This document shows positions 1-13,400 of a stretch of DNA of 64,000 bases, one piece after another. The stretch's first letter is position 1. Each line of letters opens with the position of its first letter. Source of the stretch: Gambelia wislizenii (lineage: Eukaryota > Chordata > Lepidosauria > Squamata > Crotaphytidae). The stretch spans positions 251,103,187 through 251,167,186 of the forward strand of contig JAUMIR010000001.1 of the NCBI GenBank assembly GCA_030847615.1, given 5' to 3'. Made by a program: the position numbers and the translations under genes. A model generated the notes under the pieces. That model searched no databases and was not told the DNA's origin. It saw only the letters and a list, made by a program, of their open reading frames with translations.

Positions 1-3000
1 AAAAGTGAGTATTTCACTAAGTTTACATCAAATCCAATATTAAAAATGATGGTGTATAATTATTACTAAGCTACCATTATATTGTACTTACACTGTACTA
101 TGGGAAATTACAAATACAATGGAAGATTATTGAAGAACTATGTTTCTTCACTTATATGCTTTAGAACCCATATGCAGAAACTGAAAATAGAAGTTATAGC
201 TTTGCAGTGTTAGTGTTGTCCATGGGGATCCCAGTAAAAGGTGCCACCATATCAAACCAGTTCCCAATTCCATTGTCATTCTGACCCACAACCCACTAGT
301 TTAATCTTCCTTACCATGAATCAGCATTCTTGGGATTTCACAGAGGGCATGCAACATATTAGGATGGCATCTCCTTTTGGTGGGATTGGGCAGGGTCTAC
401 ATCAGTTATTTTCCTCTCCAATAGGCGGTGCCATCCTGTTTCCCAGACCAGACTAGAAGATCAAGAATGTAGTTTAGCCCCGATACTGAACTCGAAACTA
501 CCCGGGGGGAGGGGAGGGGAAGTAGTTTCATACTAAAGTACTGTGAATAACTAACAGAAGAGAAACACTTGTAATAATATAAAGCATGGGACAAAGAGAT
601 ACTCCTGATGAGGTTTGTCTACCATCCCACATATATGGCACACAAGTTCCTAACAGTAACTATTGATTCTAGAAGAAGAAAGGAATCAAATGCTTCTGTC
701 AATTACCGCACAGAATTAGGACGCATGCAAAGTAAGAATTAATCTACACATTTAAATATAATAAAAAAATTAAATTCTCAACATGTATTACCACTTAAAA
801 CAAAAGCAAGTCAGATATGAGATACATTGTCACAACCATAACACAGAAGTATTTCAGTGCATACCACAGGTGAAATGTAAATTATGATGAGACCTTAGAT
901 CTTCTTTAGGGGTGTAGAATATATTTGCTACAGTGACTGATCATCTAGAGATAGCTGAAAGATAATCAAAATACATTCTTACTAGCTTTTAATTGGTTGT
1001 TACATATTTGCCAAATTCAGTTTATTTCTGTATACCACTGATATGGGGATTGTCTTCCTCCTATTTCTCCCTGCTCAGTCAGTATAGCAAAATATATTCT
1101 ATGTATCCCTAATTTTGTGTGGATAGTCTTCTGTTGGGACTTATTTCATGTTCATTTTTGTCCACGTGCTTTCTGTGACACTTATAGAATGTACGTAATT
1201 CATTATAAGAAAAATTTCCATTTTCTCCTGACAGAGGGCATTGAACCTACAAGGCAGCTGCAGAGAAGTCCTTCTCTCAGATGAGCTTCCATGGATCAAT
1301 AAATCCCAAGAGTCATATAGCCAAAGGTTGCAGAAGCAGTGGGAAATTTATCTGTTTGGTAACACTTCAAAGAAAATATGCAGTAAGGCCTAAATGGCTG
1401 CTCTGCAAATATCCTCCTCATGCAAGTTGCCTTCAAGTTGCCTCAGACTGCTCCTGCCCAAAGGAAATGGCTGTTATTCCCAAGAGGTTTTCCCCAGTGC
1501 CTGGGGAGGCTACAGTTAATGCACTCTCTCACCCAGCTAGAAATGGGTGCTTTGTTTGAAACTCTACTCCCCTAGCACTGTTCTCTAAAGGCTACTAGCA
1601 CAGACTCAATCTGTTTCGTTTAAAAAAGAGTATTCTGTGCATATCCAGCCTATGCTAGAGGCACTTTGGGGAACAGGGTGGTTTAGGATAAAAGGATAAG
1701 GGGATTTCTTTGTCCCGATGGGAAATTTATCTTAAAGACAAAGAAGAGGACCACTCTTAGGACCACCTTGTTTGTATGGAATACACATAGCTGAAGATCA
1801 GAGAAGGTGGCTGTCAAAACCATGTAAGTTTTCTGATAGGAAATCTGTACACTGGGGAAGGGTCAAGGATAGAACTCTTACTCTCTTTCCAAATAATTTA
1901 TTCTATTTCTAAATTAGTGTGTGGAGTCTGGAATGGAAAGGATGAGGGAAAACAAATCCAAGCTTGATCCAAAATACCTACAACAAAAGGCCCTCCTTAT
2001 CTCTCCCTATTTGATATTTGAAAGGAGGTTAAGGTTCATTCATAGAAGAAAGGATTACATTCACATTCCTTGTAAAGACTTTGTAAGTAATGTAATAACA
2101 CAGGGCACATCCCCAGTCAGCCTCTGTCCAGGTCAGATCCCGAAAAAAAGAGTACCGTACAACATTCTGGTCACGCTGTAGCTTAAATATACAGAACAAC
2201 CTTTGGTCAGTCACTTTGAGCAGCCTCAGCTCAGTGTTAACCCCTTTTTGCACCAAGCCAATATGTGATTCAGTGCAATACTTAGACTGGGTGCTAGCCT
2301 ATCACAGGGACTAAAAAAATGAAAAAAAAATGAGGATTTTAAGTGTTTGAACAGAAGGAAGAGTGTGGTTCCCTTCTGCCTGTATTAATCTCTCCAGCAG
2401 CCTGGGATGTGATTGCTGAGGCGCTCCATTCCCAGGTGCACTGGCTGAGTCCTATCCTAGCTGCTGTGGCTTTCCTTTGGCACATGTGCTATGATGCAGC
2501 TGCAGAGGTGTATGCCCTGTGCTCTGTGGCCCCCATGCAGGGAATTATGGAGAGTTGGATTAAGCAGAGCAGCTGACCCTTTTCTCTCCATTCCAGACCA
2601 AAGGTTCCCTCCACCCTATTATGGACATGTCAAGGAGTGGGAAGAGAGATGCTGAAAGAGAAATAGATTAAATTAGATTTAAATATTGCAAAATAAAATA
2701 CTAACAATTGGTTTCTTTGGAATCTCTAAACAGGCCCATCTACTCTGCTCTTTAGGCACTGCCAGTCTCTGGAGAGGCTGCAAACTGATATAGACCCTTC
2801 TGGCTCACTCCAGGTAGCGGGTACCATCGTATGTTCTGAATACCCTTAGACACAATCAGGAGAATTGTGTGGAGTGCATTTGGAAGTGCAAATGTGGCAA
2901 CATTTATATTTTCCTTGAATCCTTTGGAGAGATAACTCCATGTATTTAAGTGGAAAATAAAAGGAATAAAACTCCTTTTCTCTCCTGTCTGAATTTTGAG

Positions 3001-3856
3001 TCAGGCCCCCACTTGTTTAGATTTAAACCATATTCAATAGTCAAGGTTCCATAACCTTGTATTTATCTTGTTACTTATTCAAAAGCCATTCAGATTTAAA
3101 AGGTTACCCATGGGAACTTGAATAAAACATTCCTTTCCCAAGATACTTCATTCCACTCCCTCTCCTCACAGTTTTGTTTTTATTTCCCCTGAACAGCCAC
3201 TCAGCACTCTGTGGTCACACAGCAGGCCAAGATGTTTACTGCACACCAAAGTAAAGTAGCAGTACAGCCAGAAGGTTCTGTCTTCTGTGCTGCCTTACTG
3301 CATGATGCCGTTGTTCTTCCATTCTGGTCCCATGTGAGACCAAGGTAAAACTGCGTCTTTTTGCTAGCCAGAAAAATCTTACCTCAGTCTCCCACAGGAC
3401 CAGAACAGCAGAACACCGGAAGAACAATGACATCATGGCAGTAAGCAGCATGGAAAGAGGAACCTTCCTGCTGCCCTGCCGCTTTACTTCAGTGTGTGGT
3501 AAGCCCACTGAGTTGGTCAGAGGCTGTCTTCTCTTTAGGGTTTTTTAAAAAATATACTTTATTGTTCCGATCTGGAGTTTCCCCAAGCCTGCTGAAACTT
3601 CCCTAGTGTGTGGGGGGTGGTACTGTTTCAGCTAGATAAGGTAGACAGTAGAGGAACTGAGTTAACTGCATTAGTTTTTAGTGTATTATTGGATATTTTT
3701 GCTCTGTAAATATTGTTCAGTTAGCCCTGGTTCCTATCCACAATCTATCCAAGCAATATCCTAAAGTGATTATCAAACTATCATTCTGTACAGCCTCTGT
3801 TTTCAAACAGCATCTTTCATATCACGTGTTATTATATAGAATATGGCAATACTTAC
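1..3856. other. ADAM23 intron sequence, no feature recognised
   Basis: Lies downstream of exon h. The short ORFs here look random; no exon with splice sites, RNA gene or clear mobile element was recognised. Old decayed repeats cannot be excluded by eye. Confidence 0.5.
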
Positions 3857-3928
3857 AGCATCAACAAGGTTTACCACAGATTTTGCAAAGTTGTTTGTAA
3901 AAACATGAGATGATCGATGTTTTTTGAA
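3857..3928 (-). CDS. ADAM23: ADAM23 exon h (protease-like domain, 72 bp)
   Basis: The acceptor is tctttcttctag and the donor gtaagtat. It has 24 complete codons in phase 0: [20 protein letters not shown] then LVDA. This is the helix following strand 1 in the reprolysin-type fold. The next exon (YKEQLNTRVVLVAVETWT region of the family) was not seen in 1-3856, so the next intron is longer than about 3.8 kb. Confidence 0.95.
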
Positions 3929-6900
3929 CTAGAAGAAAGATGTTAAGTCATAATTCAGTCAAGATATTTCTTGTTCTCCATTGCCTCCTAGCAATGTATC
4001 TAACAAGGAGATGCTCTGTTAATAATATTTTCAACCACTAACATGTATGCAACTGTTTCAAGAAGGTCAGTTATACCAACGTAGGGTGAAATCTATTATG
4101 AAACATTTTACAATAACTTTATTTAACTTTTGAAATGGTTTGTCACAAGCCTCCAATGCTGCCTTCAGGTAAAAACGAACAAACATACGGTTGAGAAACT
4201 GTCCTATTTCTTATGTGTGGAGGAGCATCATTTAAACTTATAATAATCACAGTCTACATTTTTATGAAAGAACAATAATATTTCTTAGTTGATGAGGATG
4301 ACCAGCGGATGTCTTGATATCATCTATAATGATGAAAAATAATTAAGCATCACACACATAAAGATTCTGGCTATACAGGAATATATTTATTTATTTTTTA
4401 AAAAATCAAATCATGAGAGGACTTATTTGTTCTCAGAATTCAGGTTAAAACCCTAGAATTTAAGAATCCCTAGAATTTAAATTCAAAATCATGGATTAAA
4501 TGTCTTGCATTTGAGGGGCAAGATTTAAATTTAAAGGAACAGTTTTTCCTCAACTGCATGAAAACATGAACAATGTTTTCCTAATCTGGGGAACCAAAAA
4601 TTTTGAGAGTACTGAAACCAATCCCAAAAGATTAAATTGTTGTCAATTAAACAAGAAGAATGACATTTCAAGCACCGTTTTATGAAAATGCAACAATTTC
4701 TGTTATAAGACAGTAGGAGTACAACTGTAAAGACTATTAGCAATACTTGGAAGTCTAAGGTTGAGAGAGTTTGTTATCTTATGGAACTTAATGAGTATAT
4801 GGCAAAGAAAATGCTCAAACCAAGGACTGGTCTGGGATATTGTTCAACTTCTCAAAACAAAACACAAAGGTATATGAAGGAAGAATAGCTAATCTGAATA
4901 CCTGTATTTCCTCGCTTTTTGTTCTTACTGGCATTGCTTGCCTGATACTCTGGCAGTACTGCTGCTCCATGTTGGGGCAAGGCATCAAAATGAATCCTTG
5001 ACCATCAGCAATGCGTATGCACTTCAAATAGCCAAATACTATGCTTGGCGGGGGGGGGGGGGGGAATCCCACAACATTGTTGTTGGGATGCATATAAGTA
5101 AATGGAGCGCAATCCCTCATGCAATAAGAAATGGACAGTCGCATTATCATCCACATGTCTGAGAAGCAGGTGTGGCACAAGAAGGTTGCTCTGCCCCTGT
5201 CTGCTCCATGTTTAGAATCCTGCATGACAAGGGTTCTGAATTGCACAGGGAAAGAAACACTTCAGACGTTCTCTTCCAATATACAGAAGGGCAGGCAGAA
5301 GGGGATACAACCGAGGGATCAGTGATAGCAAGTATGGCCCTGTTCTCCTCTTAAAACCATTTTAATCATGTCACAGATTTAATTTATGAATAGGGTTTGG
5401 GAACACTAGCCAAAATAGGTGGGGTTGTCTTAATAAAACATATAGGCATTTTATCCCAGTTTGATCTTCTCCAGTTACTTGTGGAATGAGAAAGTTTAGC
5501 TTTGGTCTTCCCCAGGGGTACTTCCTGTAGGCCTTTAGCAATGCACCTGGGAATTGATACATTTTTCTCACCTTTGTTTCTCAGCCCTCAGTTCTTAGCA
5601 AATTAAATACAGTTATCAAGTTGTATCAGGAAATAATATGCATAATAATAGTTGACAGTTGTAAAGAACATAAAACACCCTTTTTATAGTTCTATCTTTA
5701 AATGTGTAATTATATAAAATAATTAATTAATACAATTAGCTTACCATTTTATGGTCATTAACAATCATGAGCTCCAAGTATTTCATTTCTTCAAATACAC
5801 CACGTAATGCCTATAAGATTTAAAAAGCTAGTTGAATTTTTTGAATACGAATTTGGTGTTGTTTCATCATTTGCCATGAAGTAATATATAATATACTGTA
5901 TATGCTACATGTATAAACCTGGTTCCACTACTGCCTGTCAAGGGGCTTAACAGTGCACTAGGGTTGGAGCAAATATATTTCATGACAGTATATCCAACTA
6001 CAATTTGTTCATTTTATTGGCAAATTTCTTCTTCTTATGTTCTCCTTGATCATTTTACAAATATAATTGACAGTGCAATTCGCAGGCTTCACAGAGCCAA
6101 CAGAGGAGGAACAACAGCTCAGTAGAGGAGGATACACATTTTCTTGACAAGTCCCTAATTTAAACCCTGGCATCTCCAGTTAAGGATTTGGGGCAACAGG
6201 GATGGAAAGAGATCTGTCTGAGATCACACAGCAAGAGCCAGTAAGAGAAGTGCCATTGACTGCATTTGACAAAAAAACCCAAAGTAGTGCTGAACAAACT
6301 TATTGCATCACTGTCAGGGGGACTGGGAATGGACTAAACCCCCACAGATTCATGGGGCAGGGGCATAACACCAGAGGTTTGAGGAGAATGCTTGCTTTTT
6401 GATTAAGTGGCTGAGGTCTTTATTTGTCTATACTACTTTTTAAAAAAGAGTTTGCTGCTGCTTCAGGCAGTAGCTTGGCTCTTCAGAACAGTCCTGTAAT
6501 ATATCTGGGTCAGAATGCCCTGGAATGCAAGAGCCAGCATGGTGTAGTGGTCTGAGCATGGTGTAGTGGTCACGACTCTTGAGACTAGGGTTTGAATCCC
6601 TGCTTGGCCATGGAGCGAGGTGACCTGGGGCAAGTCATACACTCTCAGCCTTAGAAGAAGGCAAGGGCAAGCTCCCTCTGAAGAAATCTAGCCAAGAAAA
6701 GCCTGTGATAGGATCGCCTTAGGGTTGTCATTTGTCTGAAATGCCTTGAAGGTACACAACAACAACAGAATACCCCTGGTAGTGATGAAACCCATCAGGA
6801 AGGCTTTGAAGGACTGAACCCCTATGTGAAGCAGCTGGAAGACTTTTTAAAAAAATAATTAAAAGAAGAGTGGGGAAAACAAACGATCTTTAGCAACCTT

Positions 6901-9900
6901 GGTTAAAAAGTACATATGTACTCCCCATTGGAAATTCACACCATTTTCACCCTCTCCTCTTGAAAGCTACCAGTATTTCCCCACCACCACCACCACCAAC
7001 TTTTCATGGAATTTTCAGTGAAATTAATTTGAATGGTGGAGGAAAAAGAATAGAGTCCTATTGTACTTCCAGATGTTTGCTATTCTGGCACCGGATTTAA
7101 TCCTATCTATATTTGTTTATTTGTTTCCAATATGGTACTTTTTGTTAGATTCCTAAATTAATCACTTTATTCAGTTAAGTTAAGTTGGGTCCTATCCCAG
7201 GAGAAAGTCAAAGTATAAATTCAACCAATCAATAAATAAAAAATTATTGCTGGCAGTTTTCAGTCAGACATTTGTGGATGGCATGAGTCGTTTTGATACA
7301 ATGTTTGGCCAGAGTTGTATACTTGCTAATAGATGTTAACCCTCAAGTTGGCTTTCCTAGTTTCAGTTACTTCTGTATGGAGAAATTTTGGCATTAACGG
7401 CTTTTTCAATAACTATGCCTGTATCAGATGTGAGAGGAGGTCAGGATTCATATAGATTCAGCATGTGGATTCATGAGATGAATGAGGTTTACCCCATCTT
7501 TGGCCATTGGCAGGGCAAAGATAATCACAGTACCATTCTGTTTGCCACTGAAACTGAACACATGAAAAACCACATTGCATAACATAGTTTCTTAAAAGTA
7601 ATCTTAAAAAGTAATCTTAAAAGTAAAGATTTTGTGATTTACTATAGTACTACTGGTAACATAAAACTCACAGCCCTCCTCTTCCTTCGTAGCCACGGCA
7701 ACTCAGACAGGAAAGGCCGCTGAGAAGTATTGTCGTTATCTACAGAAGATGAAATTAAAAGCAAAGAGGCTTCATTTTCATGGGATATTGCTAGTACATT
7801 TATCCAATTAAACCTTTTGGACTGATAAATTGTTTTGCTATGTACCTGGAAGTGTTTTTATACTCTAGTCCCCTCACACTGGTGCTCACCATTCCTGTCT
7901 CTTCTGTATTAAGCAAGCCCTCCTTTGTTCCAAATCTACTGTTCTTAAGACTTTTTCAAATTGGGGGGGGGGACCCCGAGGAGGTTGGGAGAAGAACAGG
8001 GCTGTCGTGCTTACAGCACCCCATTTCAGATGCCGCCATCCTCCTCCCGACCTTCCCCTGTGCTTCCTCCATGCTGCGGGTGCCACTTTTTATTGACAGA
8101 AAACCTCTGTCAATAAAAAGCAGAGGCTGCAGCACGGAGGAAGCATGGGAGAAAGTCAGGAGGAGGACAGTGATGTCTGAAACGGGGTGCTGTAAGCACA
8201 ACAGCCCCGTTCTTCTCCCAACCTCCTTGGGTCCCCACCCCCCCGCATTTGAAAAAGTCCCCTTAGAACTTGAAGCCTGGGAAAAAGCAAGAAATAAAAT
8301 GGATAAATTCACTATCAGTCAGAATTTGAAAGAAAATTATTTGAAAATCACACATAGGTGGTACTATACATCTTCAAAACATAACAGAATAGACAACTCT
8401 ATCAGTAACAGATGTTGGAAATGCCAGAAGAACATAGGGTCTCTGTTACATATGTGGTGGAGTTGCAAAGTGGTGAAAAACCTCTGGGAAAAGTTACATA
8501 AGATTATGGAAGATATGTTACAAATTCAGTTTGAACCAAAACCTGAGTTGTTCTTACTGAACATGACTGATGTACTTAAAAAAGAGAACGAGTTAAAAAA
8601 CTGGATAATTATTTTATATTTAATTTCCGAAGCAAGTGTAGTAATAGCCCAGAAATGGAAGACACCTAATGCACTCACTACAGATAAATGGATTTCAAAA
8701 TTACAGGATATGATAGAACTAGATATACTGACTGCAAAAATTAATAATTGGCCAAAGAGAAAATCATTAGAAAAATGGGAAAAAGTGTTAGAGTTTTGGG
8801 AAAAAAGAGAAATGGGTTATGACAAAGAAAACTTGATACTAATAGGTTAACGATAATAGAAATACATAGAAGGGAGAGATTCAGAATAAGATATATTGTA
8901 ATGAACCTTCAGTGGGAATAGCAGAGAAGAATTTGATCTGATTAAAGGGTAACAGAAGTCAAGTTAATAATGAAATTTGTAAATATGTTTCCTACATGTG
9001 AACCAAACTTATAGGAAGTCATAACTATAGTTAAGAGATGACATTATATATATTATATACATTTGATATACTAATTAATGTAAATAATGTAAGTATTGTA
9101 AATCTAAAGCTATTGTGTAAGATTATGATTTTGAAAGAAGAACTTTACGAAATAAAAATAATTATTAAAAAAAAAGTCCTTAATCAAGTTATTTAAGTGA
9201 ATAAAGTGAATATTGCAGTGCAACACAGATGCTTCTGGGAGAATGAACTAAGGCAGATGCGGGTCACATGTGGCTCTCAAGGGTCATTTTAGTGGTCCTC
9301 AGGGCCCCCTAAGTGTCAAGTTTTTTTAAAATGATCCCAAACGGCCCCTAAGGGGCAGGGTGGGTTCCACACATTTCTTCCCCCTCCCCTGGCCCAGACC
9401 ACTTTAGGCCCAGGAGAAGCCCTTTTCTGAAACAGGAAGTTACTTCTGCCCACTTCCTGTTGTTTTTAAAAAGCCCTCTTTTGAGCCTAAAATGGCCCAG
9501 GGAGGCCTAAGAACATGTCCTCGCATCTCCTAAAGTGCATTTGGAGACATTTAGGGAACAATTTTTTTTTTTTTTTTTGCTCCCAAGATCTTTTGGGGGG
9601 CTAATGAACCACCACAGCTTTTCCACAGTTGCCACCCAGATTTGTCTAAAGAAGCACCAGTTGTCATTACATAGCTCCTTGGGTTTTGCAAAATTTTGCT
9701 GGTTGTTGTTGCCTCTACACCCACTTATTTCATTGTTTTGGGGAGCTGTTTGTAGCAATTTCTTGGATCTGCACTAGGGCTCTTCCAAAGACCCCTTTAA
9801 AAGATAACTGGGGTATGGTTTGTGGAAATACCGTATATTTCTGCATACAAGACTACTTTTTAACACTTGAAAATCTCCTCAAAAGTGGGGGGGTGGTCTT

Positions 9901-10406
9901 ATACCCCCAATAGACCTTTTCCCCTGCTGTGAGAATGATTGAAGTGTAAAATGGCCTGGGCAGTTTTCCCAGCAGATCCTTCCTCCTGCTGTGAGAATGA
10001 CTGCTTTGCATTTGAAGAGTTAAATGGCCCTCTATTTAGCTCAGGAGAGTCAAAATGATGTTTCTTTTCAGGACAAGTTAGCCTAAAATTAGAATTTCTG
10101 GATTCAACTTCTCATTTTGCATCAAGTTTTGTCTATGGTGAAATTCTCTTGTCTGCCAATGTGGCTCTAAAACCATTAATGTGCTCATTCATTAATGTGC
10201 TCATTCAAAAATTTGGGATTTGATAGCTTCATATTAACCAACTTACAGTATTAATGCAACCTTACTTTCCAAAGATTGAACACCACAGAGATTTTTCAAA
10301 GTATCCCATGCTTTTTTAGCTGTTCTCAGTCCTTTAATTTCACAGACTATTCCATCATCTACAGCCACTGAGCTGGCTGGCTGGTGGGGAACAGGCTTTC
10401 CAGCCA

Positions 10407-10439
<33 letters not shown>

Positions 10440-13400
10440 GGTGGGGGCAAATTCTATATTTTAACTTAAAAATTGGGGGGGTCGTCTTATGCGCCCAGTC
10501 GTCTTATACGCCGGAATATACGGTAATCTTATGGCATGACTGGCAACTTTTCTCACTTTGAGAAAATAAAGAGCTCAGAAGGAAAAAAAACTTGTTCTTA
10601 AAGATAAAAAAGCTATACTTTTTGAAACATGGGTATAAACACACAGGCTGGAATTTCTGTTATCAGTGGATATCTAACCACATTTCTACTAGCATTTATT
10701 AGACAGTTACTGGCATAACTATAAAGTTTTCACTGAGTATTTTTAAATAAAAATTCTGCTGAATGAAAAGCAGAAACCACACTGATTAAACCTTTTAAAT
10801 TCTGCACTGAAATAAGAACATTTGTGTTCCATAATCCTCTGGTATTCTAATGTAAATTTCCCTCTGTTGTACTACACAGCATAAAGTTTTATTTAGAAGT
10901 TGTTATATAATACTAATAACTCAGATATTACTGTAATATAATATAAAGTTATACCAGGATCTTCCAATTGCTTGGAAATACTTTTTCCTAAAGTTCTCTG
11001 GATGATGTGTGGTCTACCTGTATTAGTCTGTAATAGAAGAGACAATAGGTGATACAGATTTTAGCACAACTAATTGAAATATATGGAATATTTTTCACAT
11101 GAAGCCTTACCATGAAAAGTATCCAATACTGCAAAACCTTAACAAAGTAATCTAAAATTGAAGGACCACATTATGTGATATTGGCTTCATGTATTGAAAA
11201 GTTCATACTGTGAATCTGTCTTTTTTTAATGTTATAAGCATGATGTACAATAAACTGAGTGTGGAGTAGTTCTGTGACCAGCTAGTGATGGCCTCTTGCA
11301 GGATTCTAAGGTCTTGTCTATAAAGTCAAAAATAATACGAATAGGATGTGAACGTATGGTGATCCATTCATACGGACATGCACATAAATATGTGTCATTC
11401 GGAAGGGGGGGCAGCCAAATCCACTACAAAGTCCATGTGCATCACGTCTGGGGCTTTGTCTGGATTTTTAAAAAAGTTCCATATGGCATGCAAATGTGTG
11501 ATTGTTTGAAAACTCACATTCACACAGATACAAACAAGCAACACAATCTGACTGGCTGGACGAGTACGGGAGGCAGAGCTATCAAACAGGGAAAATGCTT
11601 TTGGCCACCATGTTGGATTTTCAGCCAAGTGAGGGTCCGGTAAGTCGATAACACAGCAATCTTATACTCTTTTTTTTTTCCCTTTCTTTTTTCTGTAAAT
11701 ACAAACTATTGCTTGTGCGCACCATGGGAAGCTTCTTTTTTTAAAATTTGGCAGCAGCAGAAATCACTCATGGCCGCCATCCTGGCTAGGGGTCATGCAG
11801 AGTTTAGGGGGGCTTTTATGACCATGAAGACAGGTCACATCATTGCAAATGCCTGCTTTTTCAGATGTGTTCGTATTCCCCCCCCCCCGTATACACAAGA
11901 TGAAAGTTCCATTTTCCCTCCTCAATGTTCTACATTTCCCCAACTCTCAGCCAGCACTCTATAGCCACTGAGCACTCCCAGCCTTTACTGGGCTGTTTTG
12001 AGACCAAGAACTGGATCCCTTAATCTGCCCCTCCCCCAGAGTTTGCAGTCCTGGGGTTCCTTTGAGCCTTCAAATACCTCCTCTGGTGTATGGATGGTAC
12101 CTTTTTGCTATATAACCACTAGCACTTGTAGAACCTAATTCACTATAGTATATGTAACTGAGATCTGCAACAAAATATTTTGGTGTGGATTTCTTCTGCT
12201 CAAGCTTCCAGCCACTCCAGACTATTTCTCCTTTCTGTTCCCAGTTCCTCACCATCAGTTAGCATTTTGTAGCCACTGAGCATGCTCAGTTCCCACTGGG
12301 ATGTTTGTAGGAGAATTGCTCCCTTACACTTTGATAGTTTAGAAAACTTCAGGGTTGCCTCAAACATGCTAATACATCTATTTTGTATGTGAGTGGTGCT
12401 GCTTTGACTGCATGAGAAGCATCAGTTAGAGAACTGAGACTGCAATTAGCGCATCTCATGTGATCAAGCTGCATATACCTTTGGTCACTCTCTATGTAGC
12501 CAATGTGGCCCCAGGGTGTCATCCCTACTTTTCTCTGCTGTTAAAAGACTGCTGTCAATGGAATAGATTGCTGTGTTTGGAGAGAGTAATCTGGATCAGG
12601 ATTGCTGTAGGAATAAGTTTTAACCTCACAAAGGATGCTGCTGAACTCATGCCCTTCTAGTGGGTTTCTCATAGGCAATTGGTCGGTCAATGTGTGAACA
12701 GAATGCTGAACTAGACAGGGCTACATTCTTATCAAGCTTAGCTCTTCTTATGTTCCTATGATTCCAATGCAGAGACCGTTGTTTCTTTGCTGCTAATAGT
12801 TCTTGCTGTTTGTATACCACAGGGTAGGCTGGCCATCTTAGAGGTCAACCTGAAATCTCTTTCTTCCTGAAAAAGTAGAGGGACATTACTAGCTCTCCAG
12901 AATGTTGTCTAAATTCTATCTTCTGGGTTACAGCTTCCCCAAGATCTCTCTCTCTCTCTCTCCAGATAGATGGATGGATAGAGAGATAGCTGTCATATTC
13001 AGTGAACACAGAGAAAGGACAATGATGCATGATGCATATTATCTTAAAACACAGCAGAAAGAACACAAAGAGGGAGACAGTAATATGATTGGTTAAATTT
13101 GCTGAACAAGATGGGTGTGTGTGTGTGTATTATATACAAGTTTTAAAAAAGAAGTGTAAGAAGAAACTTTGCCAGCAAATAGTGGGAGAATACAGGAATT
13201 TTATCACTTACTGTGTAATCATATGTTACTTCTGCTTATGAGAGCATACAACTATTAAGTTCAACTTGGTCATAAAACAGAAATATTTTAATATACAAAT
13301 GAAGTACAGTACTCAGGTACAGCAGTTTATATGCTCCATATATCCTCTATTAACTCTGGAAAGCCACACAAATTCTGCTAAGGGCTGCTGTAGACTTTGA

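Noticed and set aside
1..3856. The following ADAM23 exon (YKEQLNTRVVLVAVETWT region)
   Set aside because: No match on the minus strand; probably left of the window.
4815..5246. A 143-codon minus-strand frame
   Set aside because: Crosses the poly-G run (Pro-rich stretch) and shows no family motif; not supported as an exon.
7840..8850. A 336-codon open frame
   Set aside because: Its first part is the palindromic element read through and its second part is an L1 C-terminus; it has no single-gene character, no start context and no splice support.
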